Positions 1 through 11,259 of a DNA stretch of 64,000 bases are shown piece by piece. Made by a program: the position numbers and the translations under genes. Position 1 is the stretch's first letter; each line of letters opens with the position of its first letter. The notes under the pieces were generated by a model, which was not told the origin of the DNA, made no database searches, and saw only the letters and a list, made by a program, of their open reading frames with translations. The DNA comes from Arion vulgaris (lineage: Eukaryota > Mollusca > Gastropoda > Stylommatophora > Arionidae), in assembly GCA_020796225.1 (NCBI GenBank), contig CM036759.1:68266590-68330589 (forward strand), given 5' to 3'.

Positions 1-540
1 TGTCCTCGTGCCTGCCCCACCATTTCCATCAGTTCCCACCGTGCTCACATTTACCAGCATCCAGACTGTCCGGACACTGGGCTCAACTCGGGCCCCACCT
101 CATCGCTCCGAGTTTCGCCCAATGTGGGCCCACATGCAACTCATCTCGGGCCCAAGTTTTGCTCCACGCGGACACACGTCTCTTCTCTGGATGCACCCTT
201 CATCCCTTTATGGTTATTCCTTCAGCTTCTCCCATCGGCCGGAAGAGACGTGCATTAATAGTCACTCTGAGATTCCGCTCGTCTGTGTTGCGGGTGGATA
301 TCATGCAATGTGACTACGTCTGCATTCCTACCCACGCCAGAATAGCTCTCCCTCGATCCCTATCCGCTTAGCCAGACAGAGACTAATGTCTGTTACCAGG
401 GTCACCACGTGGAGGTGGGGTAGGATCTTGATTAGTGCCAGTTCACTAATCCTGGTGCGTCGATGTGCCTATGCGCATTTGACCCCAGGCACATATCGGT
501 CATCTGTACCACAGTATACTTCTTCTGCGTTCTCACTAGA
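1..540 (-). mobile_element. DR-1 retroposon, 5' half
   Basis: This stretch matches 12170-12790 and 34540-34930 block by block, for example 'gagcattaatagtcactc' near 252 and 'ggtcaccacgtggaggtgg' near 399. It belongs to the repeat I call DR-1. The strand is minus because complete copies end with an AAG tail on the opposite strand. The open frames across it (8-371) are GC-rich shadows with no domain I recognise. Confidence 0.75.
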
Positions 541-745
541 TTGGGATTTCAAAAGGCAGCCGTCTGCCTCAGATTATCAGCCACGAAGTTTGTCTTGGAT
601 GCTGGTGTAAGTGGGCCACCTCTTTCTTCTCAGCTCTGCTTACTGGGGGCAGTTCTGTAAGATATGTTCTATTGTCATACTCGCCAAACCACAGGTGCAC
701 AGGTTGTTGGTGCCTATTTTGAATTTAGTGTACAGGTTTACCACA
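541..745 (-). mobile_element. LINE B, 3' end fragment
   Basis: The minus strand of this segment is nearly the same as 25070-25290, the 3' end of the LINE B copy there. It still encodes the C-terminal cysteine motif downstream of the RNase H domain (FKIGTNNLC then C-G-L-A) and the 3' untranslated 'cagccgtctgcctcagatta' block. It is 5'-truncated and abuts DR-1 on one side and a 53-bp array on the other. Confidence 0.8.
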
Positions 746-779
746 GTATACAAGAACCATAGTAAAGAGCTATTTTATT

Positions 780-1635
780 GTAGTGATACCTCCTACCACA
801 TATGTTAACACACGTACAGTGTACCGAAGAAGTAGTGATACCTCCCTACAACATATGTTAACACACGCACAATGTACCGAAGAAGTAGTGATACCTCCCT
901 ACAACATATGTTAACACACACACAATGTACCGAAGAAGTAGCGATACCTCCCTACAACATATGTTAACACACGCACAATGTACCGAAGAAGTAGTGATAC
1001 CTCCCTACAACATATGTTAACACACGCACAATGTACCGAAGAAGTAGTGATACCTCCCTACAACATATGTTAACACACGCACAATGTACTGAAGAAGTAG
1101 TGATACCTCCCTACAACATATGTTAACACACGCACAATGTACCGAAGAAGTAGTGATACCTCCCTACAACATATGTTAACACACGCACAATGTACTGAAG
1201 AAGTAGTGATAGCTCCCTACCACATATGTTAACACACGCACAATGTACCGAAGAAGTAGTGATACCTCCCTACAACATATGTTAACACACGCACAATGTA
1301 CTGAAGAAGTAGTGATACCTCCCTACAACATATGTTAACACACGCACAATGTACCGAAGAAGTAGTGATACCTCCCTACAACATATGTTAACACACGCAC
1401 AATGTACCGAAGAAGTAGTGATACCTCCCTACAACATATGTTAACACACACACAATGTACCGAAGAAGCAGTGATACCTCCCTACCACATATGTTAACAC
1501 ACACACAATGTACCGAAGATGTAGTGATACCACCTACAACATATGTTAACACACACACAATGTACCGAAGAAGTAGTGATACCTCCCTACCACATATGTT
1601 AACACACGCACAATGTACCGAAGAAGTAGGGATTT
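780..1635. repeat. 53-bp minisatellite, about 16 copies
   Basis: The unit starts 'gtagtgatacctccctac' and ends 'atgtaccgaagaa', and the step between copies is 53 bases (52 for the first). It contains 'catatgttaacac'. Copies differ by a few substitutions; the last three are the most diverged. Frames here open on both strands only because the repeat lacks stops in some frames. Confidence 0.95.
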
Positions 1636-1639
1636 GAAA

Positions 1640-2084
1640 AGAACGTCTCCAAGTAGTTCCGCCATTGCCAATCCCAAGCCTGGACGCGAAAGGGGGATGG
1701 CAATATGACATGGTAGCTAACTTTAACTGTAATGTAAATTATTTTTTTTTAAAACAATAATACAACTATGTCTATATTTCCTTTTTTTTTCATGACTATT
1801 GCAAGTATCAACATTGGTCCCCATGTATGAGTTGGAATGATACGCCTTTGAACGAGACTTTACATCAAATGTCATTTTAGTGCATTTACTGTAAAAACTA
1901 AAATTCTGTATCAGACTCGCCAAATATGCCGCCAACATCAAAGGAAACCGTTATATTACAAAATCCAGGTTTCCTATAGCAATTTATTCCAACAGACATT
2001 TGCGTCGGTATAATTCTAAGATTGGGTGCAAAGTTTTGCAACTGTGGAATAGATGGTTTTGCTACAATTCGCGCTGGACTGTGG
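1640..2084. other. No gene seen
   Basis: After a short segment resembling repeat DNA (1640-1715) the sequence is AT-rich with T-runs near 1741 and 1782. I see no domain, splice-bounded exon or RNA gene. Confidence 0.5.
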
Positions 2085-2290
2085 GCATGAGTTGTTGAAC
2101 GGACTATAGTCTGATGGGCACGTCAATCTCTTATAATGCGCAGCAGATTATGCGCAGCATAGTATGCATTAAGAAAACATTGTGTGGATGGCTTTCCTTC
2201 GATCCCTATCCGTTTTACTAGCCTTCAGTACATCATGTCGGTCTCCATGGTTACCTTATATGTGCATGGCCCTGGTCAAGTTTTACGAAA
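2085..2290 (-). mobile_element. DR-1 fragment
   Basis: The blocks 'tctcttataat' and 'ttcgatccctatccg' followed by 'ccatggttacc' match DR-1 copies at 60010-60150 and 18890-18960 in the same order. Both ends are lost. Confidence 0.6.
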
Positions 2291-2900
2291 CAAAAATAAA
2301 ACAAAAACAGAATGAATTGTGTTATCTGTCGTCCCATTTAATCTCAAGTTGCAATCTGAACATTTATATCTCTTAGAGATGGTCGTTATATTGTTTTCAC
2401 AAATCACTGTTCTCATCACAGCCGCCGTATGAAAGATTCTGGCCAGTTCTTCCGTCTCATCCATAGAGTCATATTTAAGGTTTCCCTTCATGCCACCATT
2501 GTCTTCCTCGTCTCCTGCCTTTACTTTCACAAATTTATACTTTCATTATTACTTTCTATAAACCACCGTATCGTTTCAGTATTATTACTTTTCTGACCAC
2601 CTTTTTACTGTTGTATAATGTAAGTTGAGTGTATACTAAAGACAGTGTCCATCTTTGGATTTTTTTTAAAATTCTCAACCGTTAATACTAACTTCCTGTT
2701 TTATATTTTTAGCACTTGTGTAATTCTATGACAATGAACATACCAGGACGTCTATACCAGGACTTTAACTTTGTTTTATAATGAAGAAAAATATTACTGC
2801 AAGTAACGTTTAGGCACATTTTATATGCGGCTTCTATTTACTTCTACAGGATATTCGTTAGCAAATATCAAAATATTTGATACAAGACACTAAGCTTGTC
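2291..2900. other. AT-rich stretch, no gene seen
   Basis: A minus-strand open frame (2276-2530) encodes a short peptide with a C-x-x-C-N motif but has no recognisable family and no splice context. The rest is AT-rich intergenic-type DNA. Confidence 0.4.
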
Positions 2901-2984
2901 AAAGAAGATCAGATTTGATATCTTGAATACATTCTATAGTTTACTCTGTCTCTAGTACATTCTGTGCAAGCGGTGGTGTGTAAT

Positions 2985-3480
2985 AGCCGTCCATCGCAAG
3001 CGATGATGACAACAATCTCAGACGTGTACTGTTGCACCTCTCTGGTGTGTGTGGAGGTGACTGTAGAGTCCAATCCTAGAACAGAATCCCCGACCACAGG
3101 TGGGGCATACATGATCAAGGTTAGACATGTCTGAAGCTGTAGCTTGCGCTGTATTTGAATTATAGTGAGGAAAAGTTGCGCTATTCGTCAACCTCACTCT
3201 CTCGTCCAGGACTATCTGTATCCAGGGGCAAGACAAGTCAAGACGACTGGAGATAGTGCCAGATGCAGTGGATGACCAGGGCTTTCTAAAGTGCCTCGCC
3301 GTGCTCTATGCGGTCCACACCGCTCTGCTGTGATCCGCATTTCTAACCGTTGAGCCAACTAGTGGCCTCATCCGCGAAGTCAGCCGGATCCAGTCTTTGC
3401 ATGCACAGGCAGACAGTGCCTAGATTACCGATGCTGCTAGACCCATCGGTTTCCCTCACCTGGTTTGACCACCGAATAGG
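2985..3480 (-). mobile_element. LINE 3' end with zinc-finger tail
   Basis: The minus strand at about 3018-3236 encodes a serine/threonine-rich segment leading into HVCPTCGRGFCSRIGLYSH followed by a second His, a single C2H2 finger. This 'CPTCGR..SRIGL.SH' tail, with reading frame stopping shortly after, is typical of the C-terminal end of certain invertebrate LINE polyproteins and not of a multi-finger transcription factor. Upstream, the minus strand carries a degraded RT-tail-like segment with stops. I read it as a dead LINE 3' end; a solitary zinc-finger exon is the alternative. Confidence 0.55.
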
Positions 3481-3815
3481 CGATGTAACCGTTGTAGTCG
3501 CTGTGCATGTTACAGCTAAACTACAGGCAAGAGCTGTGTGTTGTAGTCACGTTACAACTATTGTTCCGGCCGCCCTGCTGTGTGTAAGTTTACATTTCCA
3601 GAAGCGGCGCGATGGCGGTAGGATAGACCTGTCCTGGCATGTGTGTCTGTCCGAAAAATTACTGGACAATTCTCTTGTCCCAATGTGTGCTGGTTTTTTT
3701 CATCAGCACATAACAGGAACCTTTGTAGACAGTCAATGAAAGGATTTCCGATTCAGTGCGCACCGAGTGAAACACGTCCCCCATATTCTAAACAAGTTTC
3801 TGCCTGCATGATATG

Positions 3816-3823
3816 TATATAAG
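3816..3823 (+). promoter_or_regulatory. TATA-like box
   Basis: TATATAAG stands about 25 bases before 'cacagttgatcc', followed by a C/A-rich leader. The spacing suits a Pol II core promoter, perhaps of a lost LTR or transposon, but nothing downstream confirms it. Confidence 0.2.
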
Positions 3824-3999
3824 GTCTATGGACACAGTTGATCCACACACACCACACCGCTCTACAACACACCACACCAGCGAACTTCCCATTAGTTTGA
3901 CATTTCCTGCTATTTTCTCTTCTTCTAACATATTCTTTTATATTAGGTTGATGTAACCTATGGAAAGGAACTGACAGAGCCTGCTTTTTTTTTCCTTGG

Positions 4000-4330
4000 T
4001 AACATATAGTTGTGAAACATGAAATATTGACAAAGCGACGGAGTAGATCATTAATGTCTTTGAATGTAAATGCTACAGAAGAGTACTTAGAATATCATGG
4101 ACAGAGAAAAGAACAAATGCTTCTGTTCTTCAACAGCTTGATATTAAAGGGAGTTGGCTATTAAAGAGCATAACATCAATGAAAATTTAATATTTTGGAC
4201 ACATCAAATGACATGAGTGCCTAGTGAAGATAATTTTGGACAGAGTGATGCCTGAAGAAGAAAGGAGTAAGACCAGAGACGATGGGTGAAGATGTTGACA
4301 ATCTATAAGGATGCTGCTGATGCCTACAAC
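4000..4330 (+). pseudogene. LINE reverse transcriptase C-terminal remnant
   Basis: Translation with stops and shifts gives the usual order after the RT catalytic core: TYSCETWN (compare YGCESWT at 46896), CYRRVLRISWTEK, then WLLKSI and a Y-FGHIK motif. The same order is seen at 46860-47110 and 32400-32600. Several in-frame stops show it is dead. Family C/E/H in my naming. Confidence 0.75.
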
Positions 4331-4504
4331 TTGTTATAATACATTCAGTGCTGTCATTGAGACAAGTTCTGAAGAAACGAACTTAATGATGGTCATGCCG
4401 CTTGTAAAGACGACTTCAAACAAATCGTCACTCAGCAAAATCAATAGAGAGTTACGGTTGACAACAACTGAACAATCAGGCACAATAATCACTAGACAAG
4501 TAAA

Positions 4505-4747
4505 CAATTATCAAGTCAGGCATTGGTTGAAAATACAAGACAGACGTTGAAACAATTATCAAGCGAGGCATTGGTTGAAAATACGAGACAGACGTTGAAA
4601 CAATTATCAAGCCAGGCATTGGTTGAAAATACGAGACAAACGTTGAAACAATTATCAAGTCAGGCATTGGTTGAAAATACGAGACAGACGTTGAAACAAT
4701 TATCAAGTCAGGCATTGGTTGAAAATACGAGACAAACGTTGAAAGTA
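4505..4747. repeat. 48-bp minisatellite, 5 copies
   Basis: The unit is 'cgttgaaacaattatcaag' plus 'ggcattggttgaaaatacgagaca'. Because 48 is a multiple of three, both strands stay open and spell 16-residue repeats (plus: TLKQLSSQALVENTRQ). Nothing else suggests a gene. Confidence 0.95.
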
Positions 4748-4873
4748 TAATCAAATGAGAATAATTGCCTGTCTCACAAGAGATTACAAACTATCAGAAA
4801 GTTATCACTGCTCTTGAATATGACCAACAGTTAATAAGCCACAATTCTGAGAAAGGCGATATTATCGCGATGG

Positions 4874-4990
4874 CAACTAATCTGTACAAAACAATTCAAC
4901 AACTAATCCGTACAAAACAATTCAACAACTAATCCGTACAAAACAATTCAACAACTAATCTGTACAAAACAATTAAACAACTAATTCGTA
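4874..4990. repeat. 23-bp tandem repeat, about 5 copies
   Basis: Unit 'caactaatccgtacaaaaca' plus 'att', with one C/T variant position. Confidence 0.9.
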
Positions 4991-5254
4991 CTGTGGGGTA
5001 ACTTATCAAGATGGGGTTACTAAGAAAGAGTGAATGATCAAATTATTGTAAGGTGGAGTAGGACTTACATCGTAAGTACCTCTAGTATGTGAAAGGTGAT
5101 TGGGTGTCTGCTGACCTCGAGTGGGTTTCAGGCTGAATTTGTCAATTATCGGACACTGGGTTCTTGCTTCCAGGGGTCCTGAATGGATGTCTCCGACATG
5201 AGTAGTTAACATATATATAGGAAATTCAAACCTTGACAGTCTCGTGCTGTCTAG

Positions 5255-5395
5255 GTTACCGAGAGTTTATGGCAATGAAAGAGTGGATATCGCATAGAGT
5301 TTATGGCAATGAAAGAGTGGAGATGCATAGGTTTATGGCAATGAAAGAGTGGAGATCGATAGAGTGTATGGCAATCAAAGAGTGGATAACACTAA
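5255..5395. repeat. Short tandem repeat around 'gtttatggcaatgaaagagt'
   Basis: Four imperfect copies about 31-37 bases apart, each carrying 'atggcaatgaaagagtgga'. Confidence 0.85.
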
Positions 5396-5424
5396 GTTGG
5401 GAAACCGTATCAGACTGACCGACA

Positions 5425-5433
5425 GGGGATCGC

Positions 5434-5465
<32 letters not shown>

Positions 5466-5475
5466 GAGACTGACC
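5425..5475. repeat. GA-rich microsatellite
   Basis: Runs of GAGAGA with few interruptions. Confidence 0.9.
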
Positions 5476-5828
5476 GACTTATCAGTCGTGGGCATGACAA
5501 GACGACAAAGTTTAAACAGATGAAAAAAAGAAAGTGTCGAACAGTTGTGGTCGTGATGTTCTCTTTCAACACGTATTCAACACAAAACAACAACATAACC
5601 GATTGAACTTAGTGGCAGAACAGGATGTATTCGTTAAGATAAATAAATATATATATATATTATAATCATCGTGTGCCGTGCCAGCATCTGGTCATGGATT
5701 TCATAAAAGCTTGTCCTGAGTTACAAACAGTTAATTAACGAAGTGAAGTGCATAAAGTCTCAGATGTCCAGAACTTGTGAGTTGTTTAATTCCTTGTAAA
5801 ATTATTCATTCCTGCGGCATCACAATAT

Positions 5829-5990
5829 AAGTTGTATCAATCAACCAAGTGCAAGGCCTGCCGGCCTAGGCGATCATAAGTTGTATCCAATCAACCAAGT
5901 GCAAGGCCTGCCGGCCTAGGCGATCATAAGTTGTATCCAATCAACCAAGTGCAAGGCCTGCCGGCCTAGGCGATCATAAGTTGTATATAA
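5829..5990. repeat. 50-bp tandem repeat, 3 copies
   Basis: Unit 'aagttgtatccaatcaacca' then 'agtgcaaggcctgccggcct' and 'aggcgatcat'. The part 'ggcctaggcgatcat' resembles the LINE E 3' end at 45241-45262, and a better match to that end ('gtgccgtgcc') stands just upstream at 5672. Confidence 0.9.
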
Positions 5991-6359
5991 ATAATAATAC
6001 GATTTTGAATATCAGCACACATCAACCTTGACCTCAGATGAAATCAACTAGAAAATCACGTCTACAATATATATCATCTAACGCGCTTGTTGCGGTCACT
6101 TGATTTCAATGTTGCGAGTCAAAGTGCCAGCCAAGCGTCTTATACATGGAGATGTATGGCCGAGGTTCAATCCATCGATCGACAGGACCAACAATACTGT
6201 TTCCAACTTTCCACCCGTGCAGTTTCATGTATGTCGGTGGTAGCGGCCTGGATGAGTACAAAATTATATAGTAAATGAGATACCAAGAGCGATAATTGAA
6301 GTTTGGGTAAAATTAAATCAAGTGTGTGATGACAGAAAAAATCTTTGTGTAACGATAGA

Positions 6360-6555
6360 GAGAGAGGGAGAGAGATAAATTAAAAGATATTTATGAATAC
6401 TGAGAGAAAGAAAGTTTATAAGAGAGAGAGAGAGAGAGAGAGAGAGATAAATTAAAAGATATGCATGAATACTGAGAGAAAGAAAGTTTATAAGAGAGAG
6501 AGAGAGAGAGAGATAAATTAAAAGATATGCATGAATACTGAGAGAAAAAAAGTTT

Positions 6556-6594
<39 letters not shown>
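6360..6594. repeat. GA-rich minisatellite, left part
   Basis: Units of about 65-78 bases: 'gataaattaaaagatatgca' followed by 'tgaatactgagagaaagaaa', 'gtttataa' and a variable (GA)n run. The same array resumes at 7931, so it has been split by an insertion. Confidence 0.93.
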
Positions 6595-6597
<3 letters not shown>

Positions 6598-6608
6598 AAA
6601 ATTAAAAG
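6595..6608 (+). repeat. Target-site duplication, left copy
   Basis: ATCAAAATTAAAAG, repeated exactly at 7917-7930. It is a variant of the array unit (which normally reads 'gataaattaaaag'), so both copies derive from one position in the array. Confidence 0.75.
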
Positions 6609-7916
6609 GGGTCAAAGGCTCATGAGGTCATGGTGGTAACATGAGCCAGGGTTAGCGAGGGGCGCGCTAACCAAGACCCTGCCCCTAACCTCCACGCGGT
6701 GACCCTGGAAACAGACTCTGGTTCTGGTCTGGCTAAGAGGGGCAGGGATCGGGAGAGGAAACTACTGGTAGTGGTAGCAGTGCAATTACGGAAATACGAT
6801 AAAGATACATACAAATAAAATGCACATTCTCCTGACCGATGTCCAACAAGATATTGCCCAAGTCCCTGAACGCAAAGAAACAGCAACGAAACGACTCAGA
6901 CATGGATGAGAGGTGCATCCAGTGACCAAACGTATGCCCACGTAGGGCGAAGCTCGAAGCCCTGAGGAGGGGCAAACATTGCCAGCCCGTCGGCAAAAAT
7001 AAATAAGACAGGACCGTAACGAATGAAAGTCTACCCTCGTGTTGGTGCGAGAGAAGATTGCAGCTGACCCCGCATTGGTAGCCTGGTGCAGATACATGTA
7101 CTGGGCAAGGTTTGCCGAGCGCAAAGAACAAGTTGCGTTTAGTGCATAACGAAACTACCCGCCCTGGGAAAACCGTGCAAGGTACTGTGCGATTAAAATT
7201 AACATCCCCGGAAGAACTGAGGTTGGTGATGCCTAACGGAACTGCCAGCCTTGGGGCAACTGGGCAAGGTTCGATTGCAGTCGTAACTAACATCCCCGGA
7301 ATAACTGGGGCGGGTGATGGCGGCGAGCGCAAAATCCTCAGTTACGCTTATAGTGCCCACTGAAACGACCCTCTACATTGCTTGTACTCGGCCCCATGCC
7401 AGTGCTTTCGAGGTAAATTGCAAATTGCCACGCACCGATACGCGTCTAGAAAAGGCTGAGAATGTTCCTTCCCGGATCAAACTCAAAATGTACGGTAAAG
7501 CAAGGCCGACAATGTACGGATCAAACAGGAAGCCAGGGTCCTGAACATTGGCGAAGGCCGATACTTTACACGGTGTTTTATACGAGTAAGACGCCGTCCG
7601 AGGACAAGCTGACAAGCCCGAGAAATATTTCTCAGTCAGAACGGGTAAAGCAGCGTAACTCACTGTCTTGGCGTAGATCACAAAGCCCAAATATACGGCA
7701 AAGTTGATCGAAAAGGCGTAGATCCGAAAGGATCGTACCTAGGAAAAGCTCACCCTAGTAAATCAAAAGCTGGCTGAAAACGGACGGGCGGGCCTAGTCA
7801 CCATGGGCGCACAATCGTCCCGACGTAGATCACTCCGTTCTTGCCAGTGGACCAATTATACATCACAATAAGAATGATCAAATTGGCCGTGAAGAATGTT
7901 AGCAGAAGAAGAAAAT
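6609..7916 (+). mobile_element. DR-1 retroposon inserted in the GA array
   Basis: The segment opens with DR-1 5' material ('ggtgaccctggaaacaga' near 6701), runs through diverged DR-1 body blocks (fragments of 'gagcgcaa..' near 7118 and 'gctgagaatgttc' near 7456) and ends in an AAG-type tail at 7903-7915. A 14-bp duplication of array sequence borders it, as expected for target-primed retroposition, and the tail fixes the strand as plus. The internal body is partly duplicated around 7090-7330. No protein is recognisable in it. Confidence 0.7.
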
Positions 7917-8230
7917 ATCAAAATTAAAAGATATGCGTGAATACTGAGAGAAAGAAAGGTTATAAGAAAGAGAGAGAGAGAGAGATAGAGAGATAAATTA
8001 AAAGATATGCATGAATACTGAGAGAAAGAAAGTTTATAAGAGAGAGAGAGAGAGATAAATTAAAAGATATGCATGAATACTGAGAGAAAGAAAGTTTATA
8101 AGAGAGAGAGAGAGATAAATTAAAAGATATGCATGAATACTGAGAGAAAGAAAGTTTATAAGAGAGAGATAGAGAGATAAATTAAAAGATATGCATGAAT
8201 ACTGAGAGAAAGAAAGTTTATAAGAAAAGA
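7917..8230. repeat. GA-rich minisatellite, right part
   Basis: Continuation of the 6360-6594 array, starting with the right target duplication at 7917-7930. About five units of 'gataaattaaaagatatgca' type with shorter GA runs. Confidence 0.93.
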
Positions 8231-8364
8231 GAGAGGTGCACATTCGAGACGTCTGATCCAGAGGTCGATTATGGCACAATCTAGTACCGTAGAAACATTG
8301 AGAAGTAAAAGGGACCAACGTGATGTTGACTAAATCACCCATCGCCTGTCAATGGTTAAAGATA

Positions 8365-9190
8365 TTGGTTATTGGCTACTAAACTGACGTCATTGCACTC
8401 CGGGCAGACCCATAGGTGCTCAGTCTCCCACAACAGATATCGAAGAGTATGCATACTGATGGTTCCCGTGGCTCCTGATTAAACACACCTCTCACTCTGC
8501 CCCTAAGGCATCCAGTTCTACTTGTACAACGGGTAACTCCAAACTGCCTAAATCGCTTGATCGATTCAACATCGATTTTAGTGTCCTCATCCAACAGACA
8601 GTCGCGAAGAGACCGAAGAACATCCCCTTATTCATCTTCAACTCCCCAACAATGCAAGCCTGTTCGCTCTCTCATTACCGTAAACACCCGCATGCCTAGA
8701 ACAGTATATCCACGTAAGCCTCTGCAGGTTAGAAACTTCTATAGACGACATCTACTCATACCAAAACCTGTCCTTCTGGATCTTGTGAAGCATCGACTGA
8801 GAGTCAGATACAACAGCGGCCCCAGTAAATGAAGTCCCAGAGAGCCAATGGAGGGCAGCAGTAAAGGCCTCAAATTCCATCCTCATACTAGAAGTAGTTG
8901 TCCTGTACGCTCCACTTCGCTCTGCAACAAACCTACCATGCGCATTAGCCAAGAAACCCTAACCGGACTTCTCACCATGCTGAATCGACCCATCGGTATA
9001 TACAACAACATCATCATCCTTGCATTATCTTCTATCAGCTGCTTAACTGCTAGATCAGACTTCATGTTGCCCCAATCTCTACATTCTCTTCCAAGAGTAA
9101 TGATAACGTTGAGATAGTTGATCATGCTACCATCTGTTGGGATCCATTCTTCCCCTTTTGGTAGGGTCGCAGCCGTGGTCACCTGGCCAA
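8365..9190 (-). pseudogene. LINE A2, RNase H and 3' end
   Basis: On the minus strand, translated pieces read as an RNase H domain: YIPMGRF (frame-shifted from the YTDGS core), an MRMEFEAFTAALHWLSG helix near 8870 and VVSDSQSMLHKI near 8790, followed by a 3' tail shared with 38190-38990. The two copies align along their whole length with scattered indels. The RT domain is absent, so the copy is 5'-truncated at about 9190. Stops and shifts make it non-functional. Confidence 0.85.
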
Positions 9191-9194
9191 TTGT

Positions 9195-9400
9195 TCTCTC
9201 AGGTTAAAGATAAATACGAGTCTTGTTCTTCCTTGCATTCACTCTTATCAACTAAGTTAACCAGTGGTTGTGATATTTGTGGTTTGCTCAGAGAACGGGA
9301 ATACGTTTCGCCCCGGTTCATGGGTTCCTACAGCATTTATGTAGGGCAGGCGCATCTCAAAAATGTTGGCTTAATGTGATTCTTATGTCTGACCTAACAG
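9195..9400 (-). mobile_element. DR-1 3' end
   Basis: Contains 'ttgttcttccttgcattcac' (the AAG tail read in reverse, degraded), 'cactcttatcaactaagtta' and 'gagaacgggaatacg', the conserved 3' block of DR-1 as at 18060-18140 and 33600-33700. Confidence 0.75.
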
Positions 9401-9424
9401 TCCGTTACGGGGCCACAGACACAA

Positions 9425-9940
9425 TAAATGAAAGAGACTACTCTGAGCCTGGGGTCAGTGAGCTGACTCTGACCAAGGTCCTTCCCCCCCACCTCCCCGT
9501 ATTGACCCTGGAAACAAACTGTCGCACTATAGTCTGACCGTGTCCCACGGCAACATATTTTTAACCAATAATACATGTATATGTTTTCGGAGGCCGCGGT
9601 CCGACTAAGCGTGTAGGGATCGAAGGAGAGCTACTCTGGTATATGTCGTACTGTGAGTACTGTCATGACTGCTATGAGATCTGCTCGCAGTATAGACAGG
9701 CAGAATTCCAGATTGAATGCGCCTACACGTGTCTCCTGGTCTACGTCTATTGATGGAAAAATTTACATAAATACAGAACAAATTAACGGAGTAACGAAAT
9801 GGTACGAATCGTCTGTAAGCGTAAATCCACGTCACCCAGAGTCAATGGTCGCACCATAGTTGCTCGCTCTCGGCAAGACTAATTGAGACCGATGTGACGT
9901 GTCGTGTCGACACAAGGAAAGTTTGCAATAAACACTCTTC
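9425..9940 (+). mobile_element. DR-1, 5' to middle part
   Basis: In the plus orientation it shows, in DR-1 order, 'gtattgaccctggaaaca', 'agggatcgaaggagagcta', 'cctacacgtgtctcctgg' and the 'gtgtcgacacaaggaaag' block. It parallels 23935-24430. A 60-base A/T segment (9550-9600) is inserted within it. Confidence 0.75.
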
Positions 9941-10008
9941 TAGAGACCAAACATCAGGCAGACTAAATTGCGTTGGCCCGATAAGTTGTTTTATTGCATG
10001 TAGACGCC

Positions 10009-11259
10009 TCAACTACTAATGTTCGTTCTTGTCCCTTCTTCAGTCGAGACTCCATTAGGAGAATTTATCAGATCAAGATTGTCATCCTTATTTATATATT
10101 TGAGCATGGGTGAGAACCTGCCTTTCTTGCAGATGCAGCAGACTCCAATGTCATCCTTATTTATATATTTGAGCATGGGTGAGAACCTGCCTTTCTTGCA
10201 GATGCAGCAGACTCCAATGTCATCCTTATTTATATATTTGAGCATGGGTGAGAACCTGCCTTTCTTGCAGATGCAGCAGACTCCAATGTCATCCTTATTT
10301 ATATATTTGAGCATGGGTGAGAACCTGCCTTTCTTGCAGATGCAGTAGACTCCAATGTCATACTTATTTATATATTTGAGCATGGGTGAGAACCTGCCTT
10401 TCTTGCAGATGCAGCAGACTCCAATGTCATCCTTATTTATATATTTGAGCATGGGTGAGAACCTGCCTTTCTTGCAGATGCAGCAGACTCCAATGTCATC
10501 CTTATTTATATATTTGAGCATGGGTGAGAACCTGCCTTTCTTGCAGATGCAGCAGACTCCAATGTCATCCTTATTTATATATTTGAGCATGGGTGAGAAC
10601 CGGCCTTTCTTGCAGATGCAGCAGACTCCAATGTCATCCTTATTTATATATTTGAGCATGGGTGAGAACCTGCCTTTCTTGCAGATGCAGCAGACTCCAA
10701 TGTCATCTTTATTTATATATTTGAGCATGGGTGAGAACCTGCCTTTCTTGCAGATGCAGCAGACTCCAATGTCATCCTTATTTATATATTTGAGCATGGG
10801 TGAGAACCTGCCTTTCTTGCAGATGCAGCAGACTCCAATGTCATCCTTATTTATATATTTGAGCATGGGTGAGAACCGGCCTTTCTTGCAGATGCAGCAG
10901 ACTCCAATGTCATCCTTATTTATATATTTGAGCATGGGTGAGAACCTGCCTTTCTTGCAGATGCAGCAGACTCCAATGTCATCCTTATTTATATATTTGA
11001 GCATGGGTGAGAACCTGCCTTTCTTGCAGATGCAGCAGACTCCAATGTCATCCTTATTTATATATTTGAGCATGGGTGAGAACCGGCCTTTCTTGCAGAT
11101 GCAGCAGACTCCAATGTCATCCTTATTTATATATTTGAGCATGGGTGAGAACCTGCCTTTCTTGCAGATGCAGCAGACTCCAATGTCATCCTTATTTATA
11201 TATTTGAGCATGGGTGAGAACCTGCCTTTCTTGCAGATGCAGCAGACTCCAATAGTCAT
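10009..11259 (-). CDS. Possible repetitive Cys-rich protein (17 x 23 aa), unproven
   Basis: A 416-residue frame built of 23-residue repeats with the core GVCCICKKGRFSP followed by MLKYINKDD, ending in a non-repetitive tail with the segment SPNGVSTEEGTRTNISS. The array unit is 69 bases, a multiple of three, so an open frame alone is weak evidence. Two things favour this strand: the plus strand has a stop at 10346-10348 where the minus strand only changes Cys to Tyr, and the recurring T-to-G variant (four copies) is silent here (AGG/CGG, Arg) but Leu-to-Arg on plus. The Cys pattern resembles half a zinc knuckle. No upstream exon, promoter or homologous family is recognised, so this may be just a satellite. 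Confidence 0.25.
   Translation of the reverse strand: MTIGVCCICKKGRFSPMLKYINKDDIGVCCICKKGRFSPMLKYINKDDIGVCCICKKGRFSPMLKYINKDDIGVCCICKKGRFSPMLKYINKDDIGVCCICKKGRFSPMLKYINKDDIGVCCICKKGRFSPMLKYINKDDIGVCCICKKGRFSPMLKYINKDDIGVCCICKKGRFSPMLKYINKDDIGVCCICKKGRFSPMLKYINKDDIGVCCICKKGRFSPMLKYINKDDIGVCCICKKGRFSPMLKYINKDDIGVCCICKKGRFSPMLKYINKDDIGVCCICKKGRFSPMLKYINKYDIGVYCICKKGRFSPMLKYINKDDIGVCCICKKGRFSPMLKYINKDDIGVCCICKKGRFSPMLKYINKDDIGVCCICKKGRFSPMLKYINKDDNLDLINSPNGVSTEEGTRTNISS

Noticed and set aside
8..371. GC-rich open frames at the window start
   Set aside because: They fall inside a dispersed repeat whose other copies do not keep the frames.
3018..3236. C2H2 zinc-finger transcription factor
   Set aside because: Only one finger, of the type ending LINE polyproteins, in a degraded context.
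4476..4754. Coiled-coil-like 16-residue repeats on both strands
   Set aside because: A five-copy 48-bp array open on both strands, with no start context, exon border or flanking coding sequence.
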